DNA of 64,000 nucleotides from Ixodes scapularis (GCF_016920785.2 NW_024609839.1:10628196-10692195), one strand, 5' to 3'. Positions 1 to 13,377 are shown, counted from the first letter of the stretch. A program made the numbers and translations. The notes: a model not told the origin generated them from the letters alone.

Positions 1-3000
1 TTGAATGTCGTTTCAAATTAGGCAGTATCGGGGAAAAAATGGTGTGTGTAGGCAGTTTTGGAACCATGGGGTACTCTGAGTTTGGACTGACTCAGGGCAA
101 TGGTCTGAGACGAATTCCTATATCAATGAAATTTTAAGGAAACGCAGGGCTTCTTATTACCGCTTTTAAGCCAATCAGATTGCCTAATTAGTCGATAAGA
201 ACTAGAAAATCAAATAATCACCAAGCACCAGAACTGCCTCAACAAGGAGACAGAAAGATGTAGACCCGATAATCAGACACGATAAAAACGCTATAAAAGA
301 GCACATCTCTGCTCAAATTCTCCAATGCGCCTTGGAGACCCGTACCTCTTCGGCAGACTCGAGCATCCGATCCGTCAGTGTAAGCGGCTATTGTTCCATG
401 TGGTCAGAGTGAGGGGACCGAGAAATCGGATTCCTCCTGAACTGCGCGCCTACACCGCAAAGACAAAAGAATATATTGAACCCGTAATTAGGTTGCTGCC
501 TAGACTCGTAGTTATTCAGGGTCTACAACAAGAGCCATGGATCCATAAACTTGGAGAGAGAAGGGGGGAAAGGAGACGTTTTATATGGAGTCTCTCGCCT
601 CAACCGACAACGAGAGTTATACCGTGAAAACAACCACATAAAGCAAAACAAGATGTTACGCGTCAAAAGTACGCCTGTAAGGAGGACCTTAAAGAAAAAA
701 AACCAAAAGACGCCAAGTTTTCTGTACGTAATGCAGGGGCGCCACGAAAAGGCGGTTCCGGAAAAGATGGTGCGTCGCCGATTGATTCGAAATCGATGCT
801 GCAGCGATACTCAGGCGATTAGAGCTTCCGGTTTCCATCTCCCCCGTTTTCCCCCACCCCCTCCTCCGCCTCCTTTCCAAGTGTTCTAGCTTGTAGCCTG
901 ACAAATCGGCCTGGGGCTCCCTTTTCCTTGGTCGACCCCAAACTGCAGCCCATTGGCAAAGGCTGCTCCAGGGGCACCCAGTGCTGCTACGTCGGGAAGC
1001 TTCCCTTTTGGGTTCGCGCTTGCGCGAGTGTGCGCAAACGCACTTCTCTTTTCCGAATTCGGAGCGCCAGCAAATTGTTGTGTCATCGTGTGACTCTGTA
1101 CGTGTAAGCCCAGTGAACCTGGTGGCCTTTCTCTTTACCGAAAGCGTTACACGGGCGTTCTGCTTCAAAGTAAGAAAGAAAGGTCATCATTTCTCGTGCA
1201 TTTCTTTTTGTATTGGGAGATTGCAGCTGCAAGAGATTCCATCTCGTTCTTGTTTGCTTGTTTGTTTGTTCTTTCTTATGACGGACAGTTTTACATTTGC
1301 GAGTTGTTTTGACTTGTGAAGGTAGTAACCGATGGAAAAAAAATGGAGGTGGTCATCGTTTATTTCTTGACAAAAGTGTGAGGCGGCTACTGAGAGCTTT
1401 GCAATACATTCACTAATCCTTTAATCATAAAGTCGTATACTTTTCAAACAGTGGATTGACCGTAGAAATAATTATTAGTGTATTCATTTCATCACGCATA
1501 CAGGCCATCTGATGGACATCGTGTTCAAAATCACGCCATCTATTTTTTTTTTTCAACCAGGTGATGGAAGTTGAGATGCGAGAGTGCCGACTCAGAAATA
1601 GTTTTCCTCAAAGGATAGATTTGAAGGTTAGCAAGGAACATGCCTCCCATTCATGAAAACTACTGTGACGGAAATATACAAAAAAATCCCATTACTTGAG
1701 TTCTCACGTTAACGCGATATACCCGACTCTGTTAAAACTCTTGCACACGCTATTCTCAATGTCTGTCACCAATCCGAGACGCTACAAAAAATATCGCCTA
1801 ATAAAACCTTCAGTTTTATTTCAGCGTTTGCTCATTTAACGCCTTGTTTTCTGGCCGCGAATTTTTCGCCCTCTTTAGTGCTGCACAATATAAAGACGAC
1901 ATCTTGACGTCCTGACCTCATGTTTGAGCCCTGGGGGTCCTGATACTATCATGGCGGAAAACGCTCTAACCCAACAGTGATCCCTTGACACCAACACGGT
2001 CCGGTCCTACGCCCCCAAAAAAGTAGAGGGCCGTCTGTGCTTCCAAAAGGTGGCGGCTGGTCTCGCAAACTTTAGGGGGGGGGGGGGGGGGGGGGGGAGG
2101 GGGCTGAGCGTGTGCGTATACGTGCCTGTTTGTGTGGGTGAGTGGGCGGAAGGGGTCGTTGGTGAACAATCAAATGCGGTAATGAGCTACAACGAGACCC
2201 AACGTCCGACCGCTCACCACGCCACCCAACGCTACAACGCCTGCATTATTTTTTTTTTTATTTTTTGCGCGTTTTTAGAGCCGAGCACAAACTTTTATCT
2301 CGTCGTCATTTCGGGAGCATTCGGGTACGGCGTCCCTATGTCCCCTTTTTCTCCTTATTTCGTTCGTTCCAGGGAATTTCGGCTTCCGCCCTCCCTAACC
2401 CCTTCGTCCCTATCGAAAATGGGATCTCGCCTTTGTCGTCTGCCAGCTTTTTCATCTACGAGAACATGCGCACGCACGAGAACTCTCTTTTCCAACCTGG
2501 CGCGTTTACAAGGGATCACGAGCCTTTGTAAGCGTCCCTCCAAGATCATTGTCCAAGATAAACTTTCTATGCATTCAGGTCTCCGTCGCTGCGCTCGATT
2601 ATTTTGTTTGCACTGTTTTCATCTGAGAAGCATCGTCTTTCTTGCCGTCCACTGCTTTTCTTTTCGCACGATTGTTTATGTAATCTACTTTTATAGCAGA
2701 GAAATCGTACAAAGTTTTCTTTCACGGTAAAAAAAAAAAAACTGCTTAAGAAGGACTAGGTCGAACATTTAACGTAAACAATATGATGAGCACATGGATC
2801 AGCGTTGTTGCTCGGTTGGTTTTTTTTTTATATTGAAGTTTATGTTGGGGTTGTGTAAACAACAGGGTAATTAGGAGGAGACGAATGAGCAGGCTGAGCC
2901 CCGAAAAAGCTCATTTCGTCCGGAAGTGGTTGACGTTGGTGTCATAAAGAATTCCACGCGCTTGTGGGAAGAAGAAAAAAAAGAGCCGCTGCCGACTTGT

Positions 3001-4300
3001 GCTCGAGGTGCGTTACGTGGTGAGCGCAAATGATGCGCCGAGTTTGGGAGTCGGGCTCTACCAGTTTGCGCACTTGACGACTCGGTAATTAGGTGACGTG
3101 TCGAGTTCAACTTTGTGACGCGAAAACAAAACACATTAGGAAGGCAAGCGAGCCTATGATTGGACTGCTTTCTGTTTATTGTTGTAATACGTTTTAGGCT
3201 GGGATTTTGTTGTATTGGTGATGAAGTGCTGTCAGCCTTGTCGAATTTATTAAAGCAGCAATCGTCGTTTGGCTCGCTATTTTGGCTCAGATTTCTCGCA
3301 TATTCCAAAACCTAAACAACAGTGGAGGCTGTTACATCGTTGAGCGTATCAAAAGCTGGCAATATATTACGTTACAGATTTATCCGTAAGCGAACGCGCA
3401 ATAGCATGTAAGCTCAGGAGTTGCCGATTGCCAATCTGTATTGCGAGCCCGTAGCCTTTACTCCACTCCCAACTTTCTGGTCAATGGACTAACGGGATTC
3501 ACCTCTCTGCGTAATTTTTTATATATTTATTTACTTCCATTCTTCTTATTGTCTCTCTCTTTCTTTCTTCTGTATCTTTGTTTTTATTTTCCCTAACATT
3601 TCCTTCTCCCCCGTTCTGCCTTCCTCCATTATTTCCCTGCATTCCACGCAGCAACCCTCGTTTTGTTTTACATCGCTCTGTCGCACCCGACTACAGAGCA
3701 CTCGCGCATGCGCAAAGTCCCTCGCTCTGCACGTAGATGCAAAGAACAGGAAGGGAGAGGAGAGGGTGGTGAACGTGTGGCGCGTTCCTCGTTACCGTAG
3801 TCCCGGCTAATTGGGCGGATCTACACGGAAAAGGTGGCCGCACCGGGCCTGTCCCAGGGGAGGGCGACGGTTCGATTCGCCGACCGCGTGATGGCTCAAT
3901 ACCTCGGCACAACTCTCGCCCCCACCACTCTCGCTTTTCTCTCCAGTATTTTTTTTCTTTTTTATGGCTATTGCCGTTATTGGCAAGATTATCGCAGCAG
4001 ATCCTTGTGTACGTTTAATGCAGGGTCGTGACGTCATGGTGTCTCGTGACACCATAAATTTTGTTTTTGTTTTACTTCCCTCGTTTGTGCATCGCTACTT
4101 CTTAGAAGTTGGCCTCAAAAGTTGGAAGGGCGCTATTGTTGAATTTTTTTAAAGAATATTTCAGTACAATTTTGTTATCATTAATTTACTGCCGCATTCT
4201 TCGTGCCCATCGTGACTGACCACTGAAAAAACCGCAGGGAGTGGCGGGTCGCGAGCACCCTGTTATCGTTCACTTCATAGATAGATCTCTGAAGTTATCG
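1..4300. other. No supported gene; unique-looking DNA
   Basis: No domain or convincing exon was recognised. Short open frames are present, for example in the first 650 bases and at 2050-2730, but they have no recognisable motif and their composition follows local C+T or A+T bias. The stretch holds a 23-base G tract near 2.1 kb, several T tracts and a C-rich run at 845-870. A near-palindromic NRF1-like site GCGCATGCGC lies at 3704-3713. Near 4.03 kb is a short GTGACGTCATGGTGTC motif that recurs in longer arrays at 17.9 and 59.5 kb. Confidence 0.5.
2075..2097. repeat. Poly-G tract, 23 G
   Basis: An uninterrupted run of 23 G followed by A and more G. It may form G-quadruplex structure and is a likely sequencing or assembly length error. 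A run of the same length occurs at 13690-13712. Confidence 0.95.
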
Positions 4301-4319
4301 TTCATGGATCTCCGAAGAA

Positions 4320-4425
4320 TTAATCATGAAGCGCGAACGCAGTAAGCCATGCTGGGGTGTCAAAATCCGAATCTGCTAAAACTCTCGTTTCGCGAGTTCA
4401 AATCCCGGCCGATGTTCCCTCGGGG
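4320..4425 (+). repeat. Possible tRNA-derived SINE remnant
   Basis: GAGTTCAAATCCCGG resembles an RNA polymerase III B box (GTTCRANNC). About 45 bases upstream, TAAGCCATGCTGG is a loose A-box match. No acceptor stem pairs across the interval, so this is not a functional tRNA gene. It could be a decayed SINE or a chance match. Confidence 0.3.
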
Positions 4426-4545
4426 TGAAGAAGGTCAAATTAACCGTCACTCAGATTCCTGTTTGCTCCAAAGCGTCGAAATGAATCTAGTTCGCAGTGG
4501 AAGCTCACACAGCTGACACAGTCGCCATGAACACAAAGAGTTTAA

Positions 4546-4715
4546 GTCTGAAACACACGTGAGCGAAAATCGCGTCGCATCGCGCCGCCGAGCGGTGTAA
4601 CCGTAGCAACCGTCGCTGACGCTATCATACGATGGCACGGCATTGGCCGACGTCATAGCGTCGGCGGCGGTGCTGCGCAACGCGATGCTAATCTCGCTCA
4701 AGTGTGTTTCACGCT
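4546..4715. mobile_element. Inverted-repeat element (MITE-like), 170 bp
   Basis: The left end TGAAACACACGTGAGCGA is matched in inverse orientation at the right end (TCGCTCAAGTGTGTTTCA). Similarity continues about 35 bases inward with mismatches. There is no coding capacity and no clear target-site duplication. Confidence 0.55.
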
Positions 4716-5217
4716 GAAAGGCTGGTTCACTGCACACAGCCCCCTTTCCTTAAAAAGGGTCATGACACGATATCAAGTTTAGATGTTCATGACTTTGCGG
4801 GGGTGTATTGGTTCTAGTCTGGGCCCAAGTATACTCGCACACGCCGCCACTGATTCGGAAGCTTTTTTGTCTCGGTGTATTTGCGAGGATAAAAGGGGAT
4901 TATTTCCTTCAGTCTTGCCTTTGCAAAGCTCGATGATTTAATTGTGGGATCGAAACCACCTGCCTGCTGACAGTCAAGCGCGGCTCGTGGATTGGCCACG
5001 AGAGCTGCGTGAGCACTCGACTTGGGCTCGTAACAATCAATGCCTCGGTGGACACTCGGGTAGTGACTCGTGTCCAACCACTGCGGTGATGAGAAGAGCC
5101 GAACTCTAAAAATACCTGGAGCTCAGCACTTGTTTTCTACATTCCCTACCATAGCTTGTGGGTATGATGAACGTTGGCGGGAATCCGGAGATAAAGTCGT
5201 CTGCTTCTAGCACAGGA

Positions 5218-5346
5218 GTTGCGGTGACGTCAGAACGACGCCGAGATCTGATTGGCTTTTATTGAAAGGATAGTCGGTAGACCTCAATGCCTTTTTTTTT
5301 TCAATCAGCCAATGAGAGCTCGGCGTCGTTTTGACGTCACCGTAAC
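5218..5346. mobile_element. Snap-back inverted repeat, 129 bp
   Basis: Arms of about 50 bases start GTTGCGGTGACGTCAGAACG and, read from the other end, GTTACGGTGACGTCAAAACG. They continue through CGACGCCGAG and ATTGGCT, so almost the whole element can fold. Each arm carries a near-palindromic CRE-like TGACGTCA. It is probably a small non-autonomous DNA element. Confidence 0.7.
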
Positions 5347-5581
5347 CCCTCCAAAGAAACAGACGAACTTGCACTCCGCGGAGGATAGGCACCAGGCCAC
5401 GTGGCCACTTGCTCTGGCTTCGAGTTGAGAAGATAAACGATGGTCATATTTCTAGAATGTTTGGAGGGTACTGCCATTGCTTAGAAAGAAAAACTATGGC
5501 ACGTTTATTCTGTTATTAACGTTAGGGAGTGACTCTAAGTAGTATTTAGCGAAGCTAGAGCAATCGTTTCATAGTTCCTTT

Positions 5582-5753
5582 GAGCCGGAGTCACACAGCT
5601 TGTATGCATCATACAAACGACAACCTGCAAACACGACTCACCGCAATATCCTGGATTAGAATGCCGGGTGTTCAAGTTTCTCCTCGATCTCATTGCCATG
5701 CGGCATTCGGAGCACAAATCTTGCGGTGACTCGCATTCGAATCTGTTTGAAGG
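5582..5753 (+). repeat. Palindromic repeat family, copy A
   Basis: This segment is similar to the reverse complement of 13378-13558. Shared blocks include CATCATACAAACGACA, GAGTCACCGCAATA-like and CATTGCCATGCGGCATTCG. Each copy is also internally palindromic: the GAGTCACCGC block recurs inverted as GCGGTGACTC near the other end. This indicates a dispersed foldback repeat. Open frames across it on both strands are a side effect of that symmetry. Confidence 0.7.
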
Positions 5754-5759
5754 CACCAG

Positions 5760-8700
5760 GCAAGAATCGCGTCTTTTGACTGATGTATTCACCGTGAGCA
5801 GCTTTCGAGGGGTGCTGCTGTTTTCCTCACTATGGCTAGTGCACGTGCTACCCACGCGGTTATGTTTTCATTTTAATTGTGCGTAGAAGGTTGGCATTGC
5901 ACGTGCTTGCACCAGCAGAGGAAGTTGAAGTATCCTCACTCTGGGTTGTGACAAAAATGTCACCAGGCGGCGATACCTAAACTTTCTTTGTGAATGAGCA
6001 GTGTGACCCTGGTTTTAGGGGTGAGGGCAGTATACGACATATAACCGTAGCTCCTTACAAGAGGTCGGTCGCAAGATCCTGGTTTCCTTCTTTAAAAATA
6101 AATATGCGCTCCGCTTTGCCTCAACGTAAACCAAACTCTAAACAACGCAAAAAAGTCGGATATCCCGATATTTCATAATGTGTAAAAAAATCCTAAGAAA
6201 ACATGCCTGTGCGAAACAACTTTTAATGTGGAAATTTAAGCATTATTCCTAGCACACACAAAAAAAATCTCACGTGCGTCAAAAGATGCGCACGCGTCAC
6301 TGCAATATTCAATTTAGTCGTCATTTTAATCCTGGCGAGTGGAGACAGAAGGGACAATAGCAAAACACAAATATTTAAACAATGCATGAATAGATTTCTT
6401 AGGAAATGCTTATTAATATTGTATTTTCTACATTGAACTAGCTCGCCGGCGTCCTTTCTCCTAAACAAAATTAGTTGATTCCGGTGAAGTTGTGCGTGCT
6501 TCTATAAGAACGTACGTGCTTATAGAGAAAAAGAGTTTGTTCTGTGTGCAGTTAGTATACTTTGTCCCTGTTTATTGCACTCTGTTTGCCCTTTTGTGAA
6601 GAAAATAAGTTACGAAAACAAAAAGAAATAAACACTGAAGAAGTTGCAAATGCACGGGAGATAAGCCTGTCTGCACAGAAGATGCAAAAAATAGGTTCGT
6701 CGTCGTTAAGTCTTGCAGGTTTAAACATACATAGCCGCGGCATTAGCTGATAAATAAACTCACCTGACGTTGCCTATACTGCCATGTACACATTCAGTCG
6801 AGTGCTTCAAGTTAACATCGCAAATTTGTATCTTAATATATCTTCGTGAGCTGGACGAACAACTCGAACGTCAGTTTATACGTCGCACTTTCAACTCTGT
6901 GCAAATAAAAAAATAGCCATTTGAACGTTAGATCTCTAGAATGCTGGCCCTGTCTGAACAGCACCTAAATAAGGGACCTGTGTTTTCTTCAGCCTCATCC
7001 GATTATTTCCGAGCGCGGGCTCGAATTGGATCCGAGTACTGCGTCACCGTTCGGGTGTCACTCGCATCCAATCGACGCGCCAGAAGACAATCTTCTTTCT
7101 ATCAAAATTTTGGAACCCTGGTAGTCGACTGACCTTTGCTGGAGAACGAAGTGAATGAACGGGCTTTCATTTGTTTCGGCTGCTTCATTAATTTTCATTA
7201 ATTTAATAATTGCAGCTTGGGGCTTCGCACTGGGCTTGCATAGAACATCTGCACTTGCGCAACCGGGTGCGTGAAGTCGCCGCTATTTTAAAGCTCCCTA
7301 ATAATAGCGCTCCGTGTTCAGACAGGTGGAAGTTAGTTAGTCCCAGATGGCGTATGACGTTTGTGATGTACAATGCAAACTTAGCCTGTGCAGTACGATT
7401 GATAGCCCAGGCTTTTACAGCGGAGCTGTTAAGGGCTAGTTTCCCCAGTTTCGTGTCCGTGGACAAATAAATCTCGACACAGCGCTATGGACAGCTACCG
7501 CCACCTACGAGCGACGGCGGCAACCAGGCAACCGGCTTTCTGGTTGTCTGATATCCGTCGTCGCTCATAGATGGCGACACATAGTACCACCTCCGCTGCT
7601 CTTCCTTCTTCAGCAGAGCGAAAGGGCTGTTTTTTTTTAACCTGCATCAGAAAATAGTGACGCGACCGGAGGCTGGTGCTTCGCTCAGCCAGAGTAAAAC
7701 GAGCAGGGGCGGGTATTGAGCGCAGGTTCCCTGGGGTTCACGCATAAACTTACCTTGATGTACGCTAGAGGTTCAATTGGCGTTAGGAACTATGGTTATT
7801 CCGTTTTAAAATTGGACCCGACAGCAACCAGTCTTTGCTTGCGGTGCTCGTGTGCATTCCTATGAGAAAACGGGCGTGTTATCTCTATCTTCGCCGGAGA
7901 ATAACAGGATTAACCTCCCTTAATTGGCTTGTAGCGAATAGTAGGTAACTTTATAACATTGTAACGATGTATTTGCTGTAGCTAAGGTATTGTTCTGATC
8001 AGTGACTGATGTTTCACATCCCTGTATTCCTGGCCCAATCCTATGTTCCACAAAATGTGTGTAAATACAAGCAACTAATCTAAGCAATAATCAAAGTTGA
8101 GAAGAGCGTGTGGCTTGTTCCAGGACCGCCAACATTCCCATGAGGCTAATATTAATAATCTGTCCGATTTATATGCCACTAAAATGACCTCCCTTTAAGA
8201 GCGGTTAAAAGGCATTAATAGTAAAAATACGCAGACAATAAAACGTTTTTGTCGCCTTTTATTTTTGCGCTGAATTCAGCGGGTGATAGTGTTTCCTGGC
8301 CTTTCCTTCTTTTTTTTTCTTTTCCTTTTTTTTTCTTTTTCGAGCATGCAGGTATGATGTTTTGGACGCTCGAAAAGAACTTACTTTTCCACCCATACTT
8401 GAATACAAAAAATAAAACGAACGTCTTTTTTTGGTTTGTTCTGATTTTCTATTCTCTTGATTTTCGGTGTGCCCTTCATTAGTTTCGCACGCAAACCCAC
8501 CTACAGAAACGCGCGGATGCCTTGTTCGCGCTAACAATCTCGGAGAGTGTGCATAAATGCACGAGTGAAGCTACTCTGCACGGTGTTCAGAGCCATTCAT
8601 TTGAAATAACAAAAACTCTAGCTGACCAATTTGTGTCATCTACACGACTGAGACAAGTTTCGAGCTATCTATTTCAAAAGAATTCTTCCTAATATTAGCT

Positions 8701-9390
8701 TTAATATTCAAACGCAGAAAGGAAATACACCCACCCTTTCCTATCAAAATACATTACCGGAAGTAAATTTTAGACTGGTTGCCGCCTGCTTCAATTTGAA
8801 ACGACACACCAGCGCCAGCTAACCTCTATGCTTCGCCTCACCTTAGCCTGGACTAACTGCGAAGGCTGTGCAAGCGCGAACGGCTAGCCTTGCCTTCCTT
8901 GACTAGAGCGCTCGCTGTACTAGCACTCATGACCGCCGAGGCTTCATTCTAAGAGACTGACTCGCGCTTTTAGCTTCCGCGGTTACAGAGAGTCCATGCT
9001 AAGGTGAGAGAAAGGAGCAAACATAATTAAATCCCCGTACAGGGCGCACCTAGAGGGTCCTTTTTAGCCGCTGCAGTCAGATTACGTTCCCTCAAGTTTT
9101 TCGCCGCGGAAAAAGCTTGCGGAATTCGTAAGAATCTCAAATAATGTCGTAATAATAACAGGCCCACTAGGCCAACGCAATTCGTCCCAATAGGGTGTAT
9201 TCACTGGCGGCCACAGCTGTGTGCGCGAATGCTGAGTGCGTGCTAATGGCGAGCTTCTACAGTTCTTTCCCAACGTGCATTCCGCACCATCAAGAGTGCC
9301 AGTCCTAGCAGCATAATGATGTGAGCTCGTTCTGAGAATTCGCTCTAAACAGCACCCACAAATATGGCGTCCAGTGAATACTTCTTATAT
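5760..9390. other. No supported gene; a few small inverted repeats
   Basis: No gene was recognised. At 6502-6525 there is a 24-bp near-palindrome (CTATAAG, ACGTACGT, CTTATAG). At 7499-7577 there is a hairpin whose arms read CGCCACCTACGAGCGACGG and, from the other side, CGCCATCTATGAGCGACGAC. The 8.3-kb stretch is T-rich. Confidence 0.5.
7499..7577. repeat. Imperfect inverted repeat (CGCCATCTATGAGCGA type)
   Basis: Two arms of about 19-22 bases with three or four mismatches, plus an inner CAACCAG/CTGGTTG pairing. It is a small foldback repeat. Confidence 0.6.
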
Positions 9391-9393
9391 ACA

Positions 9394-9881
9394 TATTGCT
9401 ATATTACCCAAGCATCGAGCAGAATGCAGGGATTGTAAAGCCCCTTGATAAAAGCGTTTTTACAAGTACCGCCAACCATTGTTGTGGAAGCGCGCGAGAC
9501 ACGTGCCATGAGCGGGTGCTCCGCCGCCATTCGCTTCCAAGGCCCGCTCATTTCAGTGCTGCGCCGCCATTTGCTTCCAAGGGCCGCTCGAGACATGGGC
9601 CTCGTGCACTCGCGCATTTGACGCTACTTGCACGACAAGCGCAAACACATCGAGGGGCTTTAAGGGATTGGTGTTCCACGCGCCGCACGTGCTGGCGTCA
9701 GCAGTAGCAACTAGCAACTTTTCCAAAGCAAATACCTAGAACAAATGGCATCTTGTACGAGCGTTCGTCAACGCTTTATTTTGATTATTTCTTCGACTCT
9801 TTTATACGGGGAAGGCGTGCGCGTGTGGCGCGTAGAACACCAATCCCTGCATTCTCCATGATGCTTAGGTAATATAGCAAT
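9394..9881. mobile_element. MITE-like element, 488 bp, long terminal inverted repeats
   Basis: The left end ATTGCTATATTACCCAAGCA and the right end read inverted (ATTGCTATATTACCTAAGCA) match over about 40 bases through GAATGCAGGGATT. A second internal pairing joins GGGATTGGTGTTCCACGCGC near 9.67 kb with its inverse near 9.84 kb, so the element is a compound foldback. A 40-bp direct duplication lies inside. There is no coding capacity. Confidence 0.75.
9519..9602 (+). repeat. Tandem duplication, about 41 bp x 2
   Basis: Two adjacent units contain CGCCGCCATTCGCTTCCAAG and CGCCGCCATTTGCTTCCAAG. They lie inside the 9.4-9.9 kb inverted-repeat element. Confidence 0.75.
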
Positions 9882-9884
9882 ACT

Positions 9885-12650
9885 ACTATTGCTTCCCAAC
9901 TAGTAGGCGGCGACCACCGCAAGGTGGCAGCGAAGGCAGAGAGCCTGTATGACAGAGAATTTCCAACTGCTTGATCGGCGTCACGTGGATAATGGGCCGC
10001 GTTTGCAATACGAGCTACAGGTGACGAAAGCGGTGGTCATCCGAGAGCGTCTCCGCCTTTCCGCCTGCTTCTCTCCTAGCCACGCGATAACGCAGCGCAT
10101 GCCCGCTTCCGACCAATCACCCACGAAGTCGTCCGTCATTAAACTGCAAATACTCCCCGTGATTTACATTGGATCCACTCTACAATATAGGCTCTCTACG
10201 AACAATAAGCGACGGAGGCGATGCCCCCGGGCGTGCTCCTTTCCTTGAGGTTTTGCAGCGCGAGCTTTCGCTCCACGTGGTCCGAGCTGAGGGGCCTTAG
10301 CCCACTCGGTCATCGACCCTCCTGTACACCTTTCGTTCCGAAATATATAGGGGAACGCGTGGAAGCTGCGTGTTGGTTGCACCAATGAACTGTAAATTTA
10401 GTACCGCGTGACCGCGTTTAGCCCGTAGACACGCGCAGAAAGAACAGTATAATGCGGGGATGAGGCCGATCGATGACTGTCCCTTCCAACATATAGCTTT
10501 CGGCACACTCACATTTTATTTGCAAAAAGGGATTAACTCTAGTGGTAGGACGCTGAGTCAGGCAACCTTTTTTTGTATAGAAATTAATGCGTGATTAACA
10601 AAAACCTGGCCCAGTCGAAACCATAGCGCAACACGGAGGACGGCTCTGCGTATTGTTAACAGTGAGGGCTGAGTTGGCACAAGTCAGGCAAGCCCCGTAA
10701 ATCATCCGCTTTGTTTGGTTGCGTTTCCTATTTGCGTCCCTCTATGATTGCTATGGTTCCCTCTCATCTTTCGATGCTCGGGTGGTTGACTGGGAACCTC
10801 CAGCCGACGTTATGCGAGTTCCCTTGTGGGGAGAGGAGATAGGGAGAGGGCAGCTTCGTCTTGGGGAAAAGATAGAAAGGCATTGAGAAAGAGGTACGGA
10901 AGATGCTACCGAAGGAGATGCTTTCGTTGACCCCAAAAGCTTCGCTCAAGCGTGCTGCATATAAGCCCACTCCAAGAAAGAGAAGAACCATATAGTCTTC
11001 AGGTCGGACGTGAGGCGGAGTGCATGCTACCAAGGAGCCATATCTCATGAAGACGGTCGCCGTTGGGAAGAGGGACATCGCTATCCTGGAAGCTAAAGAC
11101 GTCGTCGGCTATTAAGAGGTTTCTGGTTTCCACTCGACTGGTAACTATTGATGCATCGAGGCTCGATGCTGACTTGGCACAAGTCAGGTTGATGAACCTG
11201 TTGAGGTTTCTTTGTTGCCTATGTATAGCTTATTCGTTAGATTCTGCCTGTTTGACATGGTGAAAGGATGTCTACTTCTGATGAGAGAGTGTTAAGAAAT
11301 CAACAATTATTTACGTAAATCCTGCATGGTTAGTCAAACTTGCATTATCTAATTTAGTGCTGGATAACCACCGCGTCTTGAACGTGAAATTTATTTCAGG
11401 ACCTATATTCCTCACTTTTTGTCTAAATTCATTCGCTAGTTCGTTGCATCGGTTTACGCCGCATTTTTCAACCTTAGTTTTAAAGCACGGGAGTCCGCTC
11501 AAGTTATCAATCTTGCAGCAGGCACCAGACTGGCGATGCAAAACGCGTGTGATATTTTTACCAGCCGCGTTTTTGCATCGAGCTGAAGCCTCAGCGCACT
11601 TCCGTGCTTCATACGGGGTTTGAGTGTTCCTAAAATTCACTAATTTAAGGGTTTTCGAAGACGTTCGTCAAGTTTTTAATTAACGCCGTATGTTTATTTT
11701 CACGAATTAAAAAGATAACGAGTGAATATCAGAACATGTATTTAAATTACTAGAATGTTTTCTGTTTTATTTCCTTACCATTTTTGACGTCCTGGCAGTC
11801 GGTTCCCAAAAAGTGCATATTTTTTCTCAATGGCACCCTATTGCTGGGACTTTTTTTAAAGCCTTTGCGGAAACACCCGCTATATCTGACAATTGTAACG
11901 CACCCGTTAGAGGCAAAAAACCAAACAAAAAACACGAAAGGATAAAGTTCTTATTATGGTTTTTCAGGACAACGAAAAGTAATATCCGTTACCGTGCCAT
12001 CTTCAGTGGCTCATTCCAAAATGACTCAGCGAATAAACGAACGTGTTCCATTCAAGCTAGTTTACCTTTTGTTTTCTTCTTCATTTCTTCAGCTCAACGT
12101 GTCAGTATTAAGGAGTGTTACAGCACATCCGTCTATTGTGTGGGAAATCGTACGCCCGGGCGATTTCCACGAGCATCAATAGATAGATCTGCTTCGGATA
12201 ACTCCTCTTTTCTGAATGAAGCCATTTAGACGAAAGGCCACTACGCGTCGGAGGCAGTGCAGAAAGAAGGGAGACGTTCTTGTTCGCTTTTATTTGCATC
12301 TTTCATTTTTCTCTCATCTTTCGTTCACATCCCGTCTAATAAAAAAAAAACAAAAAACGAAGAACGCAATTTTGTTCCTACTCCCGATCGAGAAATCAGG
12401 GGAAGGGGGACGGAGATGGAAAGCGAGAAATAGAGAAAGACGGGGCTGAAGTAAAAATTGTGAATAGCTACGTGAGAACTTGCGTGTCTATCCGGTGGCG
12501 ACGGCACTGCGAGGAAGGGTGCGTTAAAGACCATTGGTACTTATTTTTACAAGGAACAACAGCCGATGAGAATGACGAAGCGTGGTTTCGTGCTAGAACA
12601 AAGCAGCTGAGTCTTTAGCTTCGCGCCGCCATTCGCCTTTTAAAACGTTC
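9885..12650. other. No supported gene
   Basis: Several open frames of 60-140 codons were examined, including one at 11813-12229. None shows a recognisable domain or exon context. No strong repeat structure was seen. Confidence 0.45.
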
Positions 12651-12813
12651 GAGGTTCGTTCACGCAGTTGCGTCGACTGCGTTGCGCTGCGCCGTGTCGT
12701 TCAGCACAACGCCTCCCCATTGTCTCGTCATATGGGTCGCCATAGCAAAAGCTTGACGCAAGGAGTCCTAACGCAGTCCAACGCAGTCAAACGCAACAGC
12801 GTAAACGAGCCTT
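12651..12813. mobile_element. MITE-like inverted-repeat element, 163 bp
   Basis: The left end GTTCGTTCACGCAGTTGCGT and the right end read inverted (GCTCGTTTACGCTGTTGCGT) are similar over about 45 bases. An ACTGCGTTG block is repeated inside both arms. The outer CGTTCACGC motif resembles the ends of elements at 27.5 and 56.7 kb. Confidence 0.65.
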
Positions 12814-13377
12814 CACTGTCACGCAATCGGCGCTTTACAGAATGCCTCTATTCGTAGCAAGCTCTTATCAAGGAACTTTAGGATGCGTCCGGGCCAAAAC
12901 TAGCCGATAATTGGATGTGCTTCCTTTTATTTTAAATCCGAAAGGGGCCGACAACTGTGCGTAATACAAAGAGAAACCCACACACTAAAAATGCAATGAC
13001 ACAACACAATCTTCCCGCTTGATTGTGTCATTCGTCGGGAACCCACGCAGGGAAATGGGAACATTTCTCTTATCCAGGGCTTTCCGAGAAGACTCCCTGG
13101 CCCTAATGGCTCTAGCATTGGTAGCGCTCGGAGTTAGAATGAAATCAAATATTGGGGAGCAATCTGTTGTACTTAAAGCGCAGTCGCACCACTCATACAG
13201 CGTACAGAATGTGTAATTATCTGCGGAGGCGTCTCAAGCAGGAAGCAAGTTTGCTTCATACATATGCGTGCTTCGAACGTGACAGGTTTTAGGACCAATA
13301 TGGCAGTGTCCGCACACTCTCGTTTGTGTGATGGATTCCCAGTGTGACTGTGACCTTAATGTCGGAGTCAGACTGCA

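Noticed and set aside
3860..3885. GGTTCGATTCG as the B box of a tRNA or SINE
   Set aside because: No A box lies at the proper distance upstream and no tRNA fold was seen.
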